DNA of 30,485 nt from CAHJXF01 sp039936235. Lineage in GTDB: Bacteria; Pseudomonadota; Gammaproteobacteria; Burkholderiales; Burkholderiaceae_D. How positions within the stretch are numbered: the first letter of the stretch is position 1; every line of letters begins with the position of its first letter. The stretch lies in NCBI GenBank assembly GCA_039936235.1, contig JBDTIS010000218.1:1-30485 (forward strand), in the 5' to 3' direction. The notes under the pieces were generated by a model. It worked only from the letters and a program-made list of their open reading frames with translations. It was not told the origin of the DNA and did not search any database. Made by a program: the position numbers and the translations under genes. Below are positions 1-8,139 of the stretch, piece after piece.

Positions 1-39
1 ACCCTGCGCGAATTCATCGAGCAGAAACTGGCAGACTGA
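1..39 (+). CDS. 3' end of a gene, possibly acyl carrier protein of the exosortase-A locus
   Basis: Only the last 12 codons are present (ending EQKLAD, then TGA at 37-39), so no domain can be seen. The reading frame closes 11 bases before the next start, as expected for an operon. In exosortase-A (XrtA) exopolysaccharide loci the hydrolase 2 gene commonly follows an acyl-CoA ligase and a small acyl carrier protein. The short amphipathic helix-like tail would suit a carrier protein, but this identity comes from context only. Confidence 0.45.
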   Translation, partial: TLREFIEQKLAD

Positions 40-50
40 GCTTGGTCTCG

Positions 51-920
51 ATGCCGTCTACCGGGCCGTTCTTCATGCGCATCGACGGCAGCGAGCGCTT
101 CTGCTATTTCCATGCGGCCGTCGGCGCCCCGCGTGGCGCGATTCTCGCCGTGCATGCATTCGCCGAAGAGATGAACAAGACGCGGGCCGCCGCGGCCGAC
201 GGGGCGCGTGCGCTCGCAGCCGACGGCTACGCGGTGCTGCAGATCGACCTCACGGGCTGCGGCGACAGCGACGGCGAGTTCGGCGAAGCGACATGGGCCG
301 GTTGGCTGGCCGACCTCGGCAGTGCCTGGGCCTGGCTCGGGTTGCATGCGGTCGGTCCTCGCTGGGTCTGGGGTATGCGCCTGGGCGCGTTGCTGGCCGA
401 TCAGTTCGCTGCCACCTGCAGCCCGCGCGCCGATGGCCTCCTGTTGTGGCAACCGGTCGTCAACGGCACCCAGCATCTCGGCCAGTTCCTTCGCCTGAAG
501 ACAGTCAATAGCCTGTTGCGCGGCGCCGCGACCGCGGACGCCGGAAAGCCATCACCGCTCGCAAGCGTCGCGCAGGCCTCGCCGCGAGCGGACCTCGCGG
601 CGGGCCGGACGGTCGAGGTTGCCGGCTATTCGCTGACGCCGTTGCTCGCCGACGCGATGGAGGCGGCGCGACTCGGGTCGCATGCGAATCCGGATGCGCG
701 CGTTCCCCGGCGCGTTCGCTGGTTCGAAATCTCGTCGCAGGTCGACGCCGCGCTCAGCCCGGTCGCGGCCAGGATTGTCGATCGATGGCGTGCCGCCGGC
801 AGCGACGTCGCGGTCGTCCAGGTCGTCGGGACCGCGTTCTGGCAGACGCAGGAAGTCGAGCGTTGCGCCGCGCTCGTCGACGCGACGGTCGCGGCGATGA
901 ACGTGATGGATGCGGCGTGA
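51..920 (+). CDS. Exosortase A system-associated hydrolase 2 (alpha/beta hydrolase fold)
   Basis: 289 residues matching the hydrolase-2 family of exosortase-A loci (TIGR03101 type). The early part carries AVHAFAEEMNKTR (the oxyanion-side loop) and IDLTGCGDSDGEF, the typical strand-4 motif of alpha/beta hydrolases. The nucleophile elbow reads G-M-R-L-G (108-112): the usual Ser is Arg110, so a classical esterase mechanism is doubtful. I believe this G-x-R-x-G is usual in the family. ATG at 51 is preferred over an in-frame TTG at 42. The stop overlaps the hydrolase 1 start (GTGA), so the two are translationally coupled. The substrate is unknown; a role in processing or acylating exopolysaccharide or a lipid-linked intermediate is only inferred from the locus. 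Confidence 0.85.
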   Translation: MPSTGPFFMRIDGSERFCYFHAAVGAPRGAILAVHAFAEEMNKTRAAAADGARALAADGYAVLQIDLTGCGDSDGEFGEATWAGWLADLGSAWAWLGLHAVGPRWVWGMRLGALLADQFAATCSPRADGLLLWQPVVNGTQHLGQFLRLKTVNSLLRGAATADAGKPSPLASVAQASPRADLAAGRTVEVAGYSLTPLLADAMEAARLGSHANPDARVPRRVRWFEISSQVDAALSPVAARIVDRWRAAGSDVAVVQVVGTAFWQTQEVERCAALVDATVAAMNVMDAA

Positions 921-1864
921 TCGCGTCCCGCCGCGAAGAGGCCGCTTTCCTGTTCGATGCCGGTGGCGAGCAGCTGGTCGGCATCGTGACGACGCCGGCC
1001 GCCGGGCCTGACGACGCGACGCCGTCTGCGCGCCTCGGCGTGCTGATCGTCGTCGGAGGGCCGCAGTATCGCGTCGGCAGTCACCGTCAGTTCGTCCTGC
1101 TCGCGCGCGCGCTCGCTGCGCGCGGCTACGCGGTGATGCGCTTCGACTGCGCCGGAATGGGTGACAGCAGCGGAGCCGAGCGGCCGTTCACCGATCGGGG
1201 CAACGACATCGCAGCCGCGATCGACGCGTTCGTCGCACAGGTGCCGACGATCGCCGAGGTCGCGATCTGGGGGCTGTGCGATGCCGCGTCGGCCGCGTTG
1301 ATGTACGCGCCCGACGACCCGCGCGTCACGCGACTCGTGCTGCTCAATCCGTGGGTCCGCAGCGACGCTGGCCTTGCGCGCACGCACCTGAAGCACTACT
1401 ACGGCAGTCGTCTCACCGACCGCGCGTTCTGGGGCAGCCTTTTGCGGGGTCGCGTCGGCGTGCTGCGGGCGCTCAAGGATTTCGTGTCGACGATGATCGC
1501 CGCACGACGTCCCGTTGCCGGCCCCGATGACGGCCTCGACTTCCAGGCCCGCATGGCGCGCGGGTGGAAGCGTTTCGGTGGCGACATCCTGCTGATCTGT
1601 TCGGGCGCAGACCTGACCGCGCGCGAGTTCATCGACCATGCGGCGACCGACGCCGCATGGTCCGGCGCGGTCGACGGTGCGCGGGTCGCGCGCTGCACGC
1701 TCGCCGATGCCGATCACACGTTTTCGCGGGCCGAGTGGCGGGACCGCGTCGCCGAAGTCACGGCCGACTGGCTCGACGAGCGCGGCGCACCGGCGGAGAC
1801 CGCGTCGTCTGGCAACGACGCAGGCGCCGCCCGAAAAGAAGCGCCGATGAAAGCCGGGGCATGA
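917..1864 (+). CDS. Exosortase A system-associated hydrolase 1 (alpha/beta hydrolase)
   Basis: 315 residues, hydrolase-1 family of exosortase-A loci (TIGR03100 type). Visible motifs are VVGGPQYRVGSHRQF near the N-terminus, FDCAGMGDSSG, and a nucleophile elbow W-G-L-C-D-A (118-123) in which Cys121 replaces serine. A DADHTF motif near the C-terminus supplies the probable catalytic His. A cysteine nucleophile suggests acyl transfer or thioesterase-like chemistry, which would suit a neighbouring acyl carrier protein; this is inference. GTG at 917 is chosen because it overlaps the previous stop and places the conserved start of the domain correctly; the longer open frame upstream lies inside hydrolase 2. 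The stop overlaps the next ATG (ATGA). Confidence 0.85.
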   Translation: MIASRREEAAFLFDAGGEQLVGIVTTPAAGPDDATPSARLGVLIVVGGPQYRVGSHRQFVLLARALAARGYAVMRFDCAGMGDSSGAERPFTDRGNDIAAAIDAFVAQVPTIAEVAIWGLCDAASAALMYAPDDPRVTRLVLLNPWVRSDAGLARTHLKHYYGSRLTDRAFWGSLLRGRVGVLRALKDFVSTMIAARRPVAGPDDGLDFQARMARGWKRFGGDILLICSGADLTAREFIDHAATDAAWSGAVDGARVARCTLADADHTFSRAEWRDRVAEVTADWLDERGAPAETASSGNDAGAARKEAPMKAGA

Positions 1865-3153
1865 GTGCGGGTCGCCTGCGGAGATTATTGATGGTCGCGT
1901 ATCACTTCCCACCGCTGCGCGGCAGCAGTGGCATCCAGCGCACGCTGCGTTTCGTCCAGCATCTGCCGAAGTTCGGATGGGAACCCCTGGTCCTGACCGC
2001 GAATCCGCGGGCGTACGAGGAGACCGGCGACGACCAGCTGCGCGAGATTCCCGAAGGTACCGTGGTCAGGCGCGCGTTCGCGTTGAACACCGCGCGTCAT
2101 CTGTCGCTGTTCGGACGCTATCCCGGCGCGCTGGCGTTGCCGGATCGCTGGGCCACCTGGCGCTTCGACGCGGTCGCGACCGGCATGGCGATGATCAGGC
2201 AGTACAAGCCCGATGCGATCTGGTCGACCTATCCGATCGCGACCGCGCACGTGATCGCTTCGACGCTCGCGCGGAAGAGCGGCCTGCCCTGGATCGCCGA
2301 CTTCCGCGACCCGATGGCGCAGGACGGCTATCCGTCGGACCCGCGCGCGTGGAAGGCCTATCGCGAGATCGAGGAAGATGCGCTGCGCAACGCGCGCTCG
2401 AGCGTCTTCACGACGCCGGGCTGCGCCGAGTTGTATCGCGGCCGGTACCCGGACATCCCCGCGAGCAAGAGCATCGTGATCGAGAACGGCTATGACGAAG
2501 AGACCTTCGTCCGCGCCGAGGCCGACAGGCGCGCAAGCGGGGGCGGCACCGCACGGGGCAGCCGCTTCGTGCTGCTGCACAGTGGCGTGATCTATCCCGA
2601 CGAGCGCGACCCGCACCAGCTGTTCGAAGCGCTGGGCCTGCTCAAGCGTGCCGGGGCGCTGACCGCCGACACGTTCTGCCTGCGTCTGCGTGCGAGCGCC
2701 TACGACGCGATGCTGACCGAACTCGCGGCCGCGAACGGCGTGACCGATCTGATTTCGCTCGAACCGGCGATCCCTTACCATGCGGCGCTCCAGGAGATGC
2801 TCGATGTCGATGGCCTGCTCATCCTGCAGGCCAGCAACTGCAACCAGCAGATCCCGGCGAAGCTCTACGAATACGTGCGCGCGAAGCGGCCGGTGCTCGC
2901 ACTGACCGACCCCGTCGGCGACACCGCGGCCACGTTGCGCGGCGTCGGGCTCACGTCGATCGCCCGGCTCGACAGCGTCGCGGCGATCGTCGAGGCGCTG
3001 CCGGCGTTCATCGCGCGCGTCCGCGACGACCGCGAGGCGATCGCGACCCCGGATGCGATCGCGGCGAGCTCGCGGTCCGGAAGGGCAAGGAGTTTCGCCG
3101 GTCTCCTCGACCGGACCATCACGACCCCATCGGACCTCAGCGAAGCGACATGA
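1861..3153 (+). CDS. Glycosyltransferase, GT4-like (GT-B fold), exopolysaccharide locus
   Basis: 430 residues. The N-terminus (VAYHFPPLRGSSGIQRTLRF) is the hallmark of GT4-like glycosyltransferases, and the middle has WIADFRDPM and a VIENGYDE motif at the start of the C-terminal Rossmann half. A C-terminal KLYEYVRAKRPVLAL segment fits the nucleotide-sugar binding region of GT-B enzymes. It should transfer a sugar from a nucleotide donor to a growing lipid-linked saccharide on the cytoplasmic face of the membrane. There is no signal peptide. ATG 1861 overlaps the stop of hydrolase 1, and the end overlaps the next gene by four bases. Donor and acceptor cannot be read from sequence. Confidence 0.82.
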   Translation: MSAGRLRRLLMVAYHFPPLRGSSGIQRTLRFVQHLPKFGWEPLVLTANPRAYEETGDDQLREIPEGTVVRRAFALNTARHLSLFGRYPGALALPDRWATWRFDAVATGMAMIRQYKPDAIWSTYPIATAHVIASTLARKSGLPWIADFRDPMAQDGYPSDPRAWKAYREIEEDALRNARSSVFTTPGCAELYRGRYPDIPASKSIVIENGYDEETFVRAEADRRASGGGTARGSRFVLLHSGVIYPDERDPHQLFEALGLLKRAGALTADTFCLRLRASAYDAMLTELAAANGVTDLISLEPAIPYHAALQEMLDVDGLLILQASNCNQQIPAKLYEYVRAKRPVLALTDPVGDTAATLRGVGLTSIARLDSVAAIVEALPAFIARVRDDREAIATPDAIAASSRSGRARSFAGLLDRTITTPSDLSEAT

Positions 3154-3821
3154 CGCTCACCCCACCCTCGCGCGGCACGGCTCGTACCCTGTTCGTCCTG
3201 CTGGCCCTCGTCTGTGCGCCGACGGGGGCGCATGCACAGCTGGGAATCAACACGTTCGCGTGCGGCGCCCTCAATCCGCCCGGCCAGTACGGACCGTTCG
3301 ATTACCGGACGGTCCCGTCGGACATCAGGCATCGGGTCGAGGACTACCACTTCACGCCCGACGTCGAGAGTACGAAGCGCGGCAACACCGCCACGACTGC
3401 GGGCGCCGACCTCGACTACACGCTGCGCGCGTTCCCGAACAGCCCGCGCGCGCTGCTCGCGGTGTCGCGCTACGCGGTGCGGATGAAGACCGAGCGGCCG
3501 CAGGGACTGCGCTTTGTCGCCGAGTGCTACTACGAACGGGCGATCCGCTTCGTGCCCGACGATCCGATGCCGCACCTGCTGTACGCCGCCTACCTGAAGG
3601 ATCGCAAGCGGATGTCGGAGGTGAAGACGCAGCTCGAGGAGGCCGAGCGCCTGCGCGGCGACCCGAGCAACTTCGACTTCGACTACAACCTCGGGCTGCT
3701 GTACTTCGACGTCGGCGCGTACGACAAGTCGCTCGAGGCGGCGAAGAGGGCGTACGCCCTCGGCGCGCCGATGCCGGCGCTCGAGAAGAAGCTCAAGGGC
3801 GCCGGCAAGTGGAAGGAATGA
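3150..3821 (+). CDS. Secreted TPR-like protein of the exopolysaccharide locus
   Basis: 223 residues with a clear Sec signal peptide (hydrophobic LFVLLALVCAPTGAHA, likely cut after AHA near residue 29). The mature part begins QLGINTFACG and then contains degenerate tetratricopeptide units (RALLAVSRYAVR, AECYYERAIRFVP, PHLLYAAYLKDR, FDYNLGLLYFDVGAYDKSLEAAKRAYALG). It is probably a periplasmic scaffold or assembly factor. TPR proteins are frequent in exopolysaccharide/PEP-CTERM loci, where they help assemble export machinery; the role here is inferred from position. The ATG overlaps the upstream stop (ATGA). The gene ends 16 bases from the convergent relic at 3838. I do not recognise a named family. 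Confidence 0.75.
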   Translation: MTLTPPSRGTARTLFVLLALVCAPTGAHAQLGINTFACGALNPPGQYGPFDYRTVPSDIRHRVEDYHFTPDVESTKRGNTATTAGADLDYTLRAFPNSPRALLAVSRYAVRMKTERPQGLRFVAECYYERAIRFVPDDPMPHLLYAAYLKDRKRMSEVKTQLEEAERLRGDPSNFDFDYNLGLLYFDVGAYDKSLEAAKRAYALGAPMPALEKKLKGAGKWKE

Positions 3822-3837
3822 CGCTGGCGCACGCCGC

Positions 3838-4692
3838 TCAGGGCAGGCGCACGTGGACGGTGGCCCCGCGGTCGGTCGCCCTGGCCTGGATCGCGTAGCG
3901 ACCCAGGATCCGCTGGTCCTCGTCGACGACTAGGTACACCGGCAGCTTCTTCGTCGCGGCCACGATCGGCACAGCGGGCGAGTCCCGCTCCCACGGATGC
4001 GCGAGGTAGAAGCCAGGCGCGAGCGCATCGCTGTGCGAAACGTCGTCCCGGTCGCCGAGAAGTAGGTCAGCCGGCTACTGCGCGCCCGGCCGCCCGCGCC
4101 TGCCGAGCTTCTGTCCCCGGACCAGTGCGATGAAGATCATCGACGGCGCCGTGATCAGGATGCCGGGATCCTTCGCCGAATAGCTCAACGCCGCGAGCGC
4201 GCCGGCCGCCGCGATCAGCCTGCCGCGTGCGACGGTTCCTTCGGACAACCCGTAATACAGAGCCACGGCCGACGCGAACATCAGCAGGCTCATCAGAGGG
4301 TCGGGAATCATGATGCCGGCGTACGTGAGGCTGATCGCGTTCAGCGAGACGACCGCCGCGGCGATGGCCGCGCACGGCATGTCGGTCTCGCGGCGCACGA
4401 ACCAGACGACGAACACGTCGCGCAGCGACAACACGAGCACGTTGAGGACCGCACCCGACGTGATCGACCCCATCAAGGCGGCAGGCACGCCGACCAGCAG
4501 CAGGAAGATCAGCCTGCCCGCATGATGGTGCAGTTGCGTGAAGTGCTCGAAGTGCGAGAGCTGCTGACCGATGTGGAAGTAGTTCAGGTCGTCGCTGCCG
4601 GTCGGTCCGGTCAACAGCGCGAGGCGGATGACCGGCGCGATCAGCAGGAGGCAGATCGTCGACAGTTCGGCGAACGCGTACTTGCGCAACAT
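3838..4692 (-). pseudogene. Relic of a GT-C/GT39-type membrane glycosyltransferase (internal deletion plus in-frame TAG)
   Basis: From ATG 4692 the frame encodes 205 residues: hydrophobic segments (STICLLLIAPVIRLALL, RLIFLLLVGVPAALMGSI) and a GSDDLNYF motif in the first periplasmic loop, like the acidic motif of dolichyl-phosphate-mannose-type GT-C transferases. It stops at TAG 4075-4077. The same frame then stays open for 78 codons (start PADLLLGDRDD, end VHVRLP) to TGA 3838-3840. This reads like the soluble C-terminal tail of such an enzyme. GT39-like enzymes usually have about 500 or more residues, whereas the whole span is 284 codons plus an internal stop. The simplest reading is loss of a central block, leaving head and tail in frame, plus a nonsense codon. 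It lies 6 bases downstream of the protease gene. Alternatively the 205-residue piece is expressed as a short membrane protein. Confidence 0.7.
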
Positions 4693-4698
4693 GGGGGT

Positions 4699-5487
4699 TT
4701 ACCGCGGTTCGTTCTTGAGGCTCTCGACCAGTCGGCCGAGATAGACCGACGGGATCGCATAGCTGATGCCGCTCGGCGCGGTGAGCGCCGTTTCCTTGCC
4801 GCCCTTGACGAACACCATGTTGACGATCGCGATGACCTCACCGGTTTCGACATTGAACATCGGGCTGCCGCTGTTGCCCGGATACGCGGTGGCATCGAGC
4901 TGGAAGATGCTGAAGCGCTCGGTGCGCAGGCGGCGGATCAGAGCGGCGTCCAGCGATCGCGTCGTCGCCTGCGGCAAGGCGATCGGCGTGATCGCAGAAA
5001 CCAGCGCGTGATGCGTCGTCGGGAACAGGCCGATCGCGCCGCCGATCGGGAAGCCGGTGAATGCGAAGAACTGGCCTTCGCGGACCTGGCTCGAGTCGCC
5101 GAGACGCGCCGCCGGCAACGCCGATCCGGTGATCCGGAGCAGGGCGAGGTCGTGTTCGGTATCGCGCGCGACGACAGTGGCCCCGCGCACCATCGCGTCG
5201 CCGCCGGTCAGCGGGATCGCGATGCTGACGACTTCGCGGTTGCTCGCGTCCACCATCACCGGAACCACGTGGTTGTTGGTCGCGACCAGCGTGCCGTCGC
5301 CGACGACGAAGCCGGTGCCGCGGAACTGGTAGGACGGGTTGCGCGTCGGCTCGCTGGTGCCGACCGCGACGATGGTGGGACGGATCCGGTCGATCGCCGC
5401 GGGCAGGCCGGGCTCTTCGACCGCGAATACGACGCACGGCGCGACGACGCCGATCGCGACCGCCAACAGACGACGCGCCACGCCCAT
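4699..5487 (-). CDS. Secreted trypsin-like serine protease (S1 family)
   Basis: 262 residues with an N-terminal signal segment (RRLLAVAIGVVAPCVVFA). The chymotrypsin-fold catalytic triad is intact: His73 in TNNHVV, Asp113 in HDLALL and Ser206 in GNSGSP. There is no PDZ domain, so it is not a standard DegP/HtrA; the length matches a single protease domain with a short C-terminal helix (YLGRLVESLKN). It probably acts in the periplasm. Its ATG (5487-5485) shares a base with the TGA of the transglycosylase gene (TGATG), so translation is coupled. The pairing of a peptidoglycan lytic enzyme with a protease suggests envelope remodelling, perhaps for the adjacent polysaccharide export locus; this is inferred. 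Confidence 0.85.
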   Translation of the reverse strand: MGVARRLLAVAIGVVAPCVVFAVEEPGLPAAIDRIRPTIVAVGTSEPTRNPSYQFRGTGFVVGDGTLVATNNHVVPVMVDASNREVVSIAIPLTGGDAMVRGATVVARDTEHDLALLRITGSALPAARLGDSSQVREGQFFAFTGFPIGGAIGLFPTTHHALVSAITPIALPQATTRSLDAALIRRLRTERFSIFQLDATAYPGNSGSPMFNVETGEVIAIVNMVFVKGGKETALTAPSGISYAIPSVYLGRLVESLKNEPR

Positions 5488-6461
5488 CAGCGCGCCACCG
5501 CGTCCGCGGCCGTCAGGCGCTGCATCCGTCGCAGCACGACCATCGGCGACGGGTCGACGACGCCCGGATTGAACTTGTGCGTCGTCTTGCCGTAGACGCC
5601 GGTCACGCGGGCGACGTACTGGCGCGTCTCCGCGTACGGCGGCACGCCGCGATAGCGCTCGACCGCGCGCTCGCCGGCGTTGTAGGCGGCGGTGACCAGC
5701 GTGACGTCGCCTTCGAAGAACGACAGCAGCCAGCGCAGGTAGGCGACGCCGCCGCGGATGTTTTCCCGCGGGTCCATGATCTTGCGGACGCCGAAGCGTT
5801 CGGCAGTTTCGGGGATCAACTGCATCAGGCCCTGGGCGTTCATGTTCGACTTGGCGCTGGTCTGGAAGCCCGACTCCGCCTGGATGATCGCGAGCGCCAG
5901 TCGCGGCTCGACACCGTAGGCCGGCGCGACTTCGCGAACGATGTCGACGATGCGCTGGCGTTCGGGGGTCGCCGTCCATGCGAGCGGCAGTGCGTGGCTT
6001 TCCTCGGCGATGACAGTGGGCGGGATCATGCAGGCCGGCAAGACGGCTTCGGCCGTGTTGACGTGCGCCAGCATGCGCTTCGCGTAGTCGTGCGATCGTT
6101 CGGCGGCATAACGGAACAGCCCGGTCGCGATGCGGTCGTCACGCAGCATGCCGCGGCCGTTCGCATACATCCAGCCGAGCCGGTAGGCGGCGTCGCCGTC
6201 GCCCTTGCGTGCAGCGCGGCAGTAGAGGTCCGCGGCCATCGCATAGTTCTGGCCGATGCCTTCGCCGAATTCGAGTTTGACGGCTTCGGCCGTCAGGCCT
6301 GTGGGCGGCGGTGCGCGGGTCGGCGCTACATCGCCCGGCGCCGACGTGGTCGGCAGCTCCCAGGTCTGGTCTGCCGCCGCGGCGCCGCACGTCACGACGA
6401 GCGCGATGACCATCGCGATCCGTGGCATTGCGGTCGACAGAACAGTGGCGAACGAAGGCAT
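5487..6461 (-). CDS. Lytic transglycosylase (SLT domain) with Sel1-like repeats
   Basis: 324 residues from ATG 6461. A signal peptide (IAMVIALVVTCGAAAA) is followed by Sel1-type repeats (AADLYCRAARKGDGDAAYRLGWMYANGRG) and then a family-1 SLT catalytic domain. The catalytic Glu is in QAESGFQ (residue 196), with GLMQLIPETAERFGV and AYNAGERAVERY downstream, all diagnostic of Slt/MltC-type goose-lysozyme-like folds. It would cleave peptidoglycan glycan strands with 1,6-anhydro product formation. The start is uncertain: no good Shine-Dalgarno precedes 6461 or the internal ATG at 6428, and the frame extends upstream to 6497. It is the first gene of the minus-strand set leading to the protease and the broken transferase. 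Confidence 0.88.
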   Translation of the reverse strand: MPSFATVLSTAMPRIAMVIALVVTCGAAAADQTWELPTTSAPGDVAPTRAPPPTGLTAEAVKLEFGEGIGQNYAMAADLYCRAARKGDGDAAYRLGWMYANGRGMLRDDRIATGLFRYAAERSHDYAKRMLAHVNTAEAVLPACMIPPTVIAEESHALPLAWTATPERQRIVDIVREVAPAYGVEPRLALAIIQAESGFQTSAKSNMNAQGLMQLIPETAERFGVRKIMDPRENIRGGVAYLRWLLSFFEGDVTLVTAAYNAGERAVERYRGVPPYAETRQYVARVTGVYGKTTHKFNPGVVDPSPMVVLRRMQRLTAADAVAR

Positions 6462-6845
6462 CTGAAATGAAAGGACCAAATCGACCGAGGCAGGCAAGTT
6501 TCGTGCCGCCGCGGCGGCGCCGTGGCAGATCGCTGCGTCGCTACGCGTGAAAGCGAACGATCGAAGGTTCTTCGCGACCCACGCGCCGGACGCAATTTGT
6601 AAGCGGCTCCGACAGATTTGGTCGAAGCGGGACGCGATTGTGCCGCATCCGCGTCGCGCGCGGCCGGAAATGCGTCGAATCCGGGTGGCATCGTTCCTGC
6701 ATGAGTGTTCCCGTTCGATCGGCTAGAATGCGCCGCCTCGCAACACCGCGGCCCCCGCTGGCGAAAGCTCCTGCCGCCTCGGTCCGATCGAATCCCATTT
6801 CTTACCGCGCCGTCGTACCGGGTGCGTCCTCAATCGGAGAGCAGG
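6462..6845 (+). other. Intergenic region between divergent genes
   Basis: These 384 bases lie between the divergently read transglycosylase and the tviB-like gene. The only strong signal is a -10-like TAGAAT at 6724-6729 facing tviB, plus a purine-rich ribosome site (GGAGAGCAGG) just before ATG 6846. On the minus strand a weak TACAAA lies near 6602-6597. An open frame runs through from 6705 into tviB, but the added residues have no resemblance to the dehydrogenase N-terminus, so I do not treat it as coding. I see no RNA gene or repeat. Confidence 0.6.
6724..6729 (+). promoter_or_regulatory. -10 element candidate for the tviB-tviC pair
   Basis: GCTAGAATGCGCC: TAGAAT matches the sigma-70 -10 consensus at five of six positions and is followed by a GC-rich discriminator. 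No good -35 hexamer is visible at 16-18 bases. The leader to ATG 6846 would be about 110 bases. The same GCTA-type -10 recurs ahead of other genes in the window. Confidence 0.5.
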
Positions 6846-8126
6846 ATGAGTGTTGTTGCCGTAGTCGGACTCGGCTATGTCGGGTTGCCGCTGGCGGTCG
6901 AGTTCGGCAAGAAGTTCCGGACCATCGGTTTCGATCTGTCCACGAAGAAGATCGAAAGCTATCGGCGTTTCGTCGATCCCACCGGCGAATGCTCGACCGA
7001 GAATCTGAAGGCCGCGAAACTGCTCGAGGTGACGTCCGATCCGGCGATGCTCGCCGACGCCGATTACCTGATCGTCGCTGTGCCGACGCCGGTCGACCAG
7101 GCGCATCAGCCCGACTTCACGCCGCTGGTCGGCGCCAGCGAGTTCGTCGGCGCGCACATGAAGAGGGGCGCGATCGTCATCTACGAATCGACCGTCTACC
7201 CGGGCGCGACCGAAGAAGTCTGCATCCCGATCCTCGAAGCGAAGTCGGGCATGAAGTGGATGACCGACTTCCACGTCGGCTATTCGCCCGAGCGGATCAA
7301 CCCGGGCGACAAGGAACGCACGCTCACGAAGATCACCAAGGTCGTGTCGGGCGACGATGCCGACACGCTCGAGAAGGTCGCGGACCTGTATGCGAGCGTG
7401 ATCACCGCAGGCGTCTATCCGGCGTCCAGCATCAAGGTCGCCGAGGCCGCGAAGGTCATCGAGAACACCCAGCGCGATCTCAACATCGCGCTGATGAACG
7501 AGCTCGCGATCATCTTCGACAAGATCGGCATCGACACGATCGAAGTGCTGAAGGCCGCGGGGACGAAGTGGAACTTCCTGCCGTTCCGGCCGGGTCTGGT
7601 CGGCGGCCACTGCATCGGCGTCGACCCCTACTACCTGACGCACAAGGCGGAGATGGTCGGCTACCAGCCGCAGGTGATCCTCGCGGGTCGCCGCATCAAC
7701 GACGGGATGGGCAAGTTCATCGCCGAGCAGACGATCAAGCAGATGATCCGCAACGGATCGACCGTGAAAGGCTGCGCGGTCACCGTGCTCGGGCTGACCT
7801 TCAAGGAAGACTGTCCCGACCTGCGCAACTCACGCGTCATCGACGTCATCCGCGAGCTCGAGTCGTACGGGGTCGACGTGCATGTCCACGATCCGATCGC
7901 CGACTACGACGAGGCGGTCCACGAATACGGCGTGAAGCTGAAGAGCTGGGACGATCTGCCGGTATCGCACGCGCTCGTCGCGGCGGTCGCGCATCGCGAG
8001 TTCAAGGAGCGCACCACGGCCGAGTATGTCGCCAAGCTGGTCGCGTCCGCACCGTTCATCGACGTCAAGAGCGCGTTCGACGCCGACGCGATTCGCGCCG
8101 GTGGTGCGACGGTCTGGCGACTGTGA
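6846..8126 (+). CDS. tviB: UDP-N-acetyl-hexosamine 6-dehydrogenase (TviB/WbpO type)
   Basis: 426 residues of the UDP-glucose/GDP-mannose dehydrogenase superfamily. The N-terminal Rossmann motif is VVGLGYVGLPLAVEF (residues 5-19), with IVAVPTPVD and YESTVYPGATEE following. The central domain has the catalytic cysteine in GGHCIGVDPYYL (Cys256), and the C-terminal UDP-binding domain has LGLTFKEDCPDLRNSRV. The sequence style matches the TviB/WbpO group, which oxidises UDP-GlcNAc or UDP-GalNAc to the uronic acid using two NAD+. The ATG at 6846 has a purine-rich ribosome site directly upstream. The epimerase partner follows after 13 bases. Together they would provide UDP-GalNAcA for a capsule or exopolysaccharide. 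Substrate choice is family knowledge plus context. Confidence 0.9.
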   Translation: MSVVAVVGLGYVGLPLAVEFGKKFRTIGFDLSTKKIESYRRFVDPTGECSTENLKAAKLLEVTSDPAMLADADYLIVAVPTPVDQAHQPDFTPLVGASEFVGAHMKRGAIVIYESTVYPGATEEVCIPILEAKSGMKWMTDFHVGYSPERINPGDKERTLTKITKVVSGDDADTLEKVADLYASVITAGVYPASSIKVAEAAKVIENTQRDLNIALMNELAIIFDKIGIDTIEVLKAAGTKWNFLPFRPGLVGGHCIGVDPYYLTHKAEMVGYQPQVILAGRRINDGMGKFIAEQTIKQMIRNGSTVKGCAVTVLGLTFKEDCPDLRNSRVIDVIRELESYGVDVHVHDPIADYDEAVHEYGVKLKSWDDLPVSHALVAAVAHREFKERTTAEYVAKLVASAPFIDVKSAFDADAIRAGGATVWRL

Positions 8127-8139
8127 GGGGCCCTGTCGA

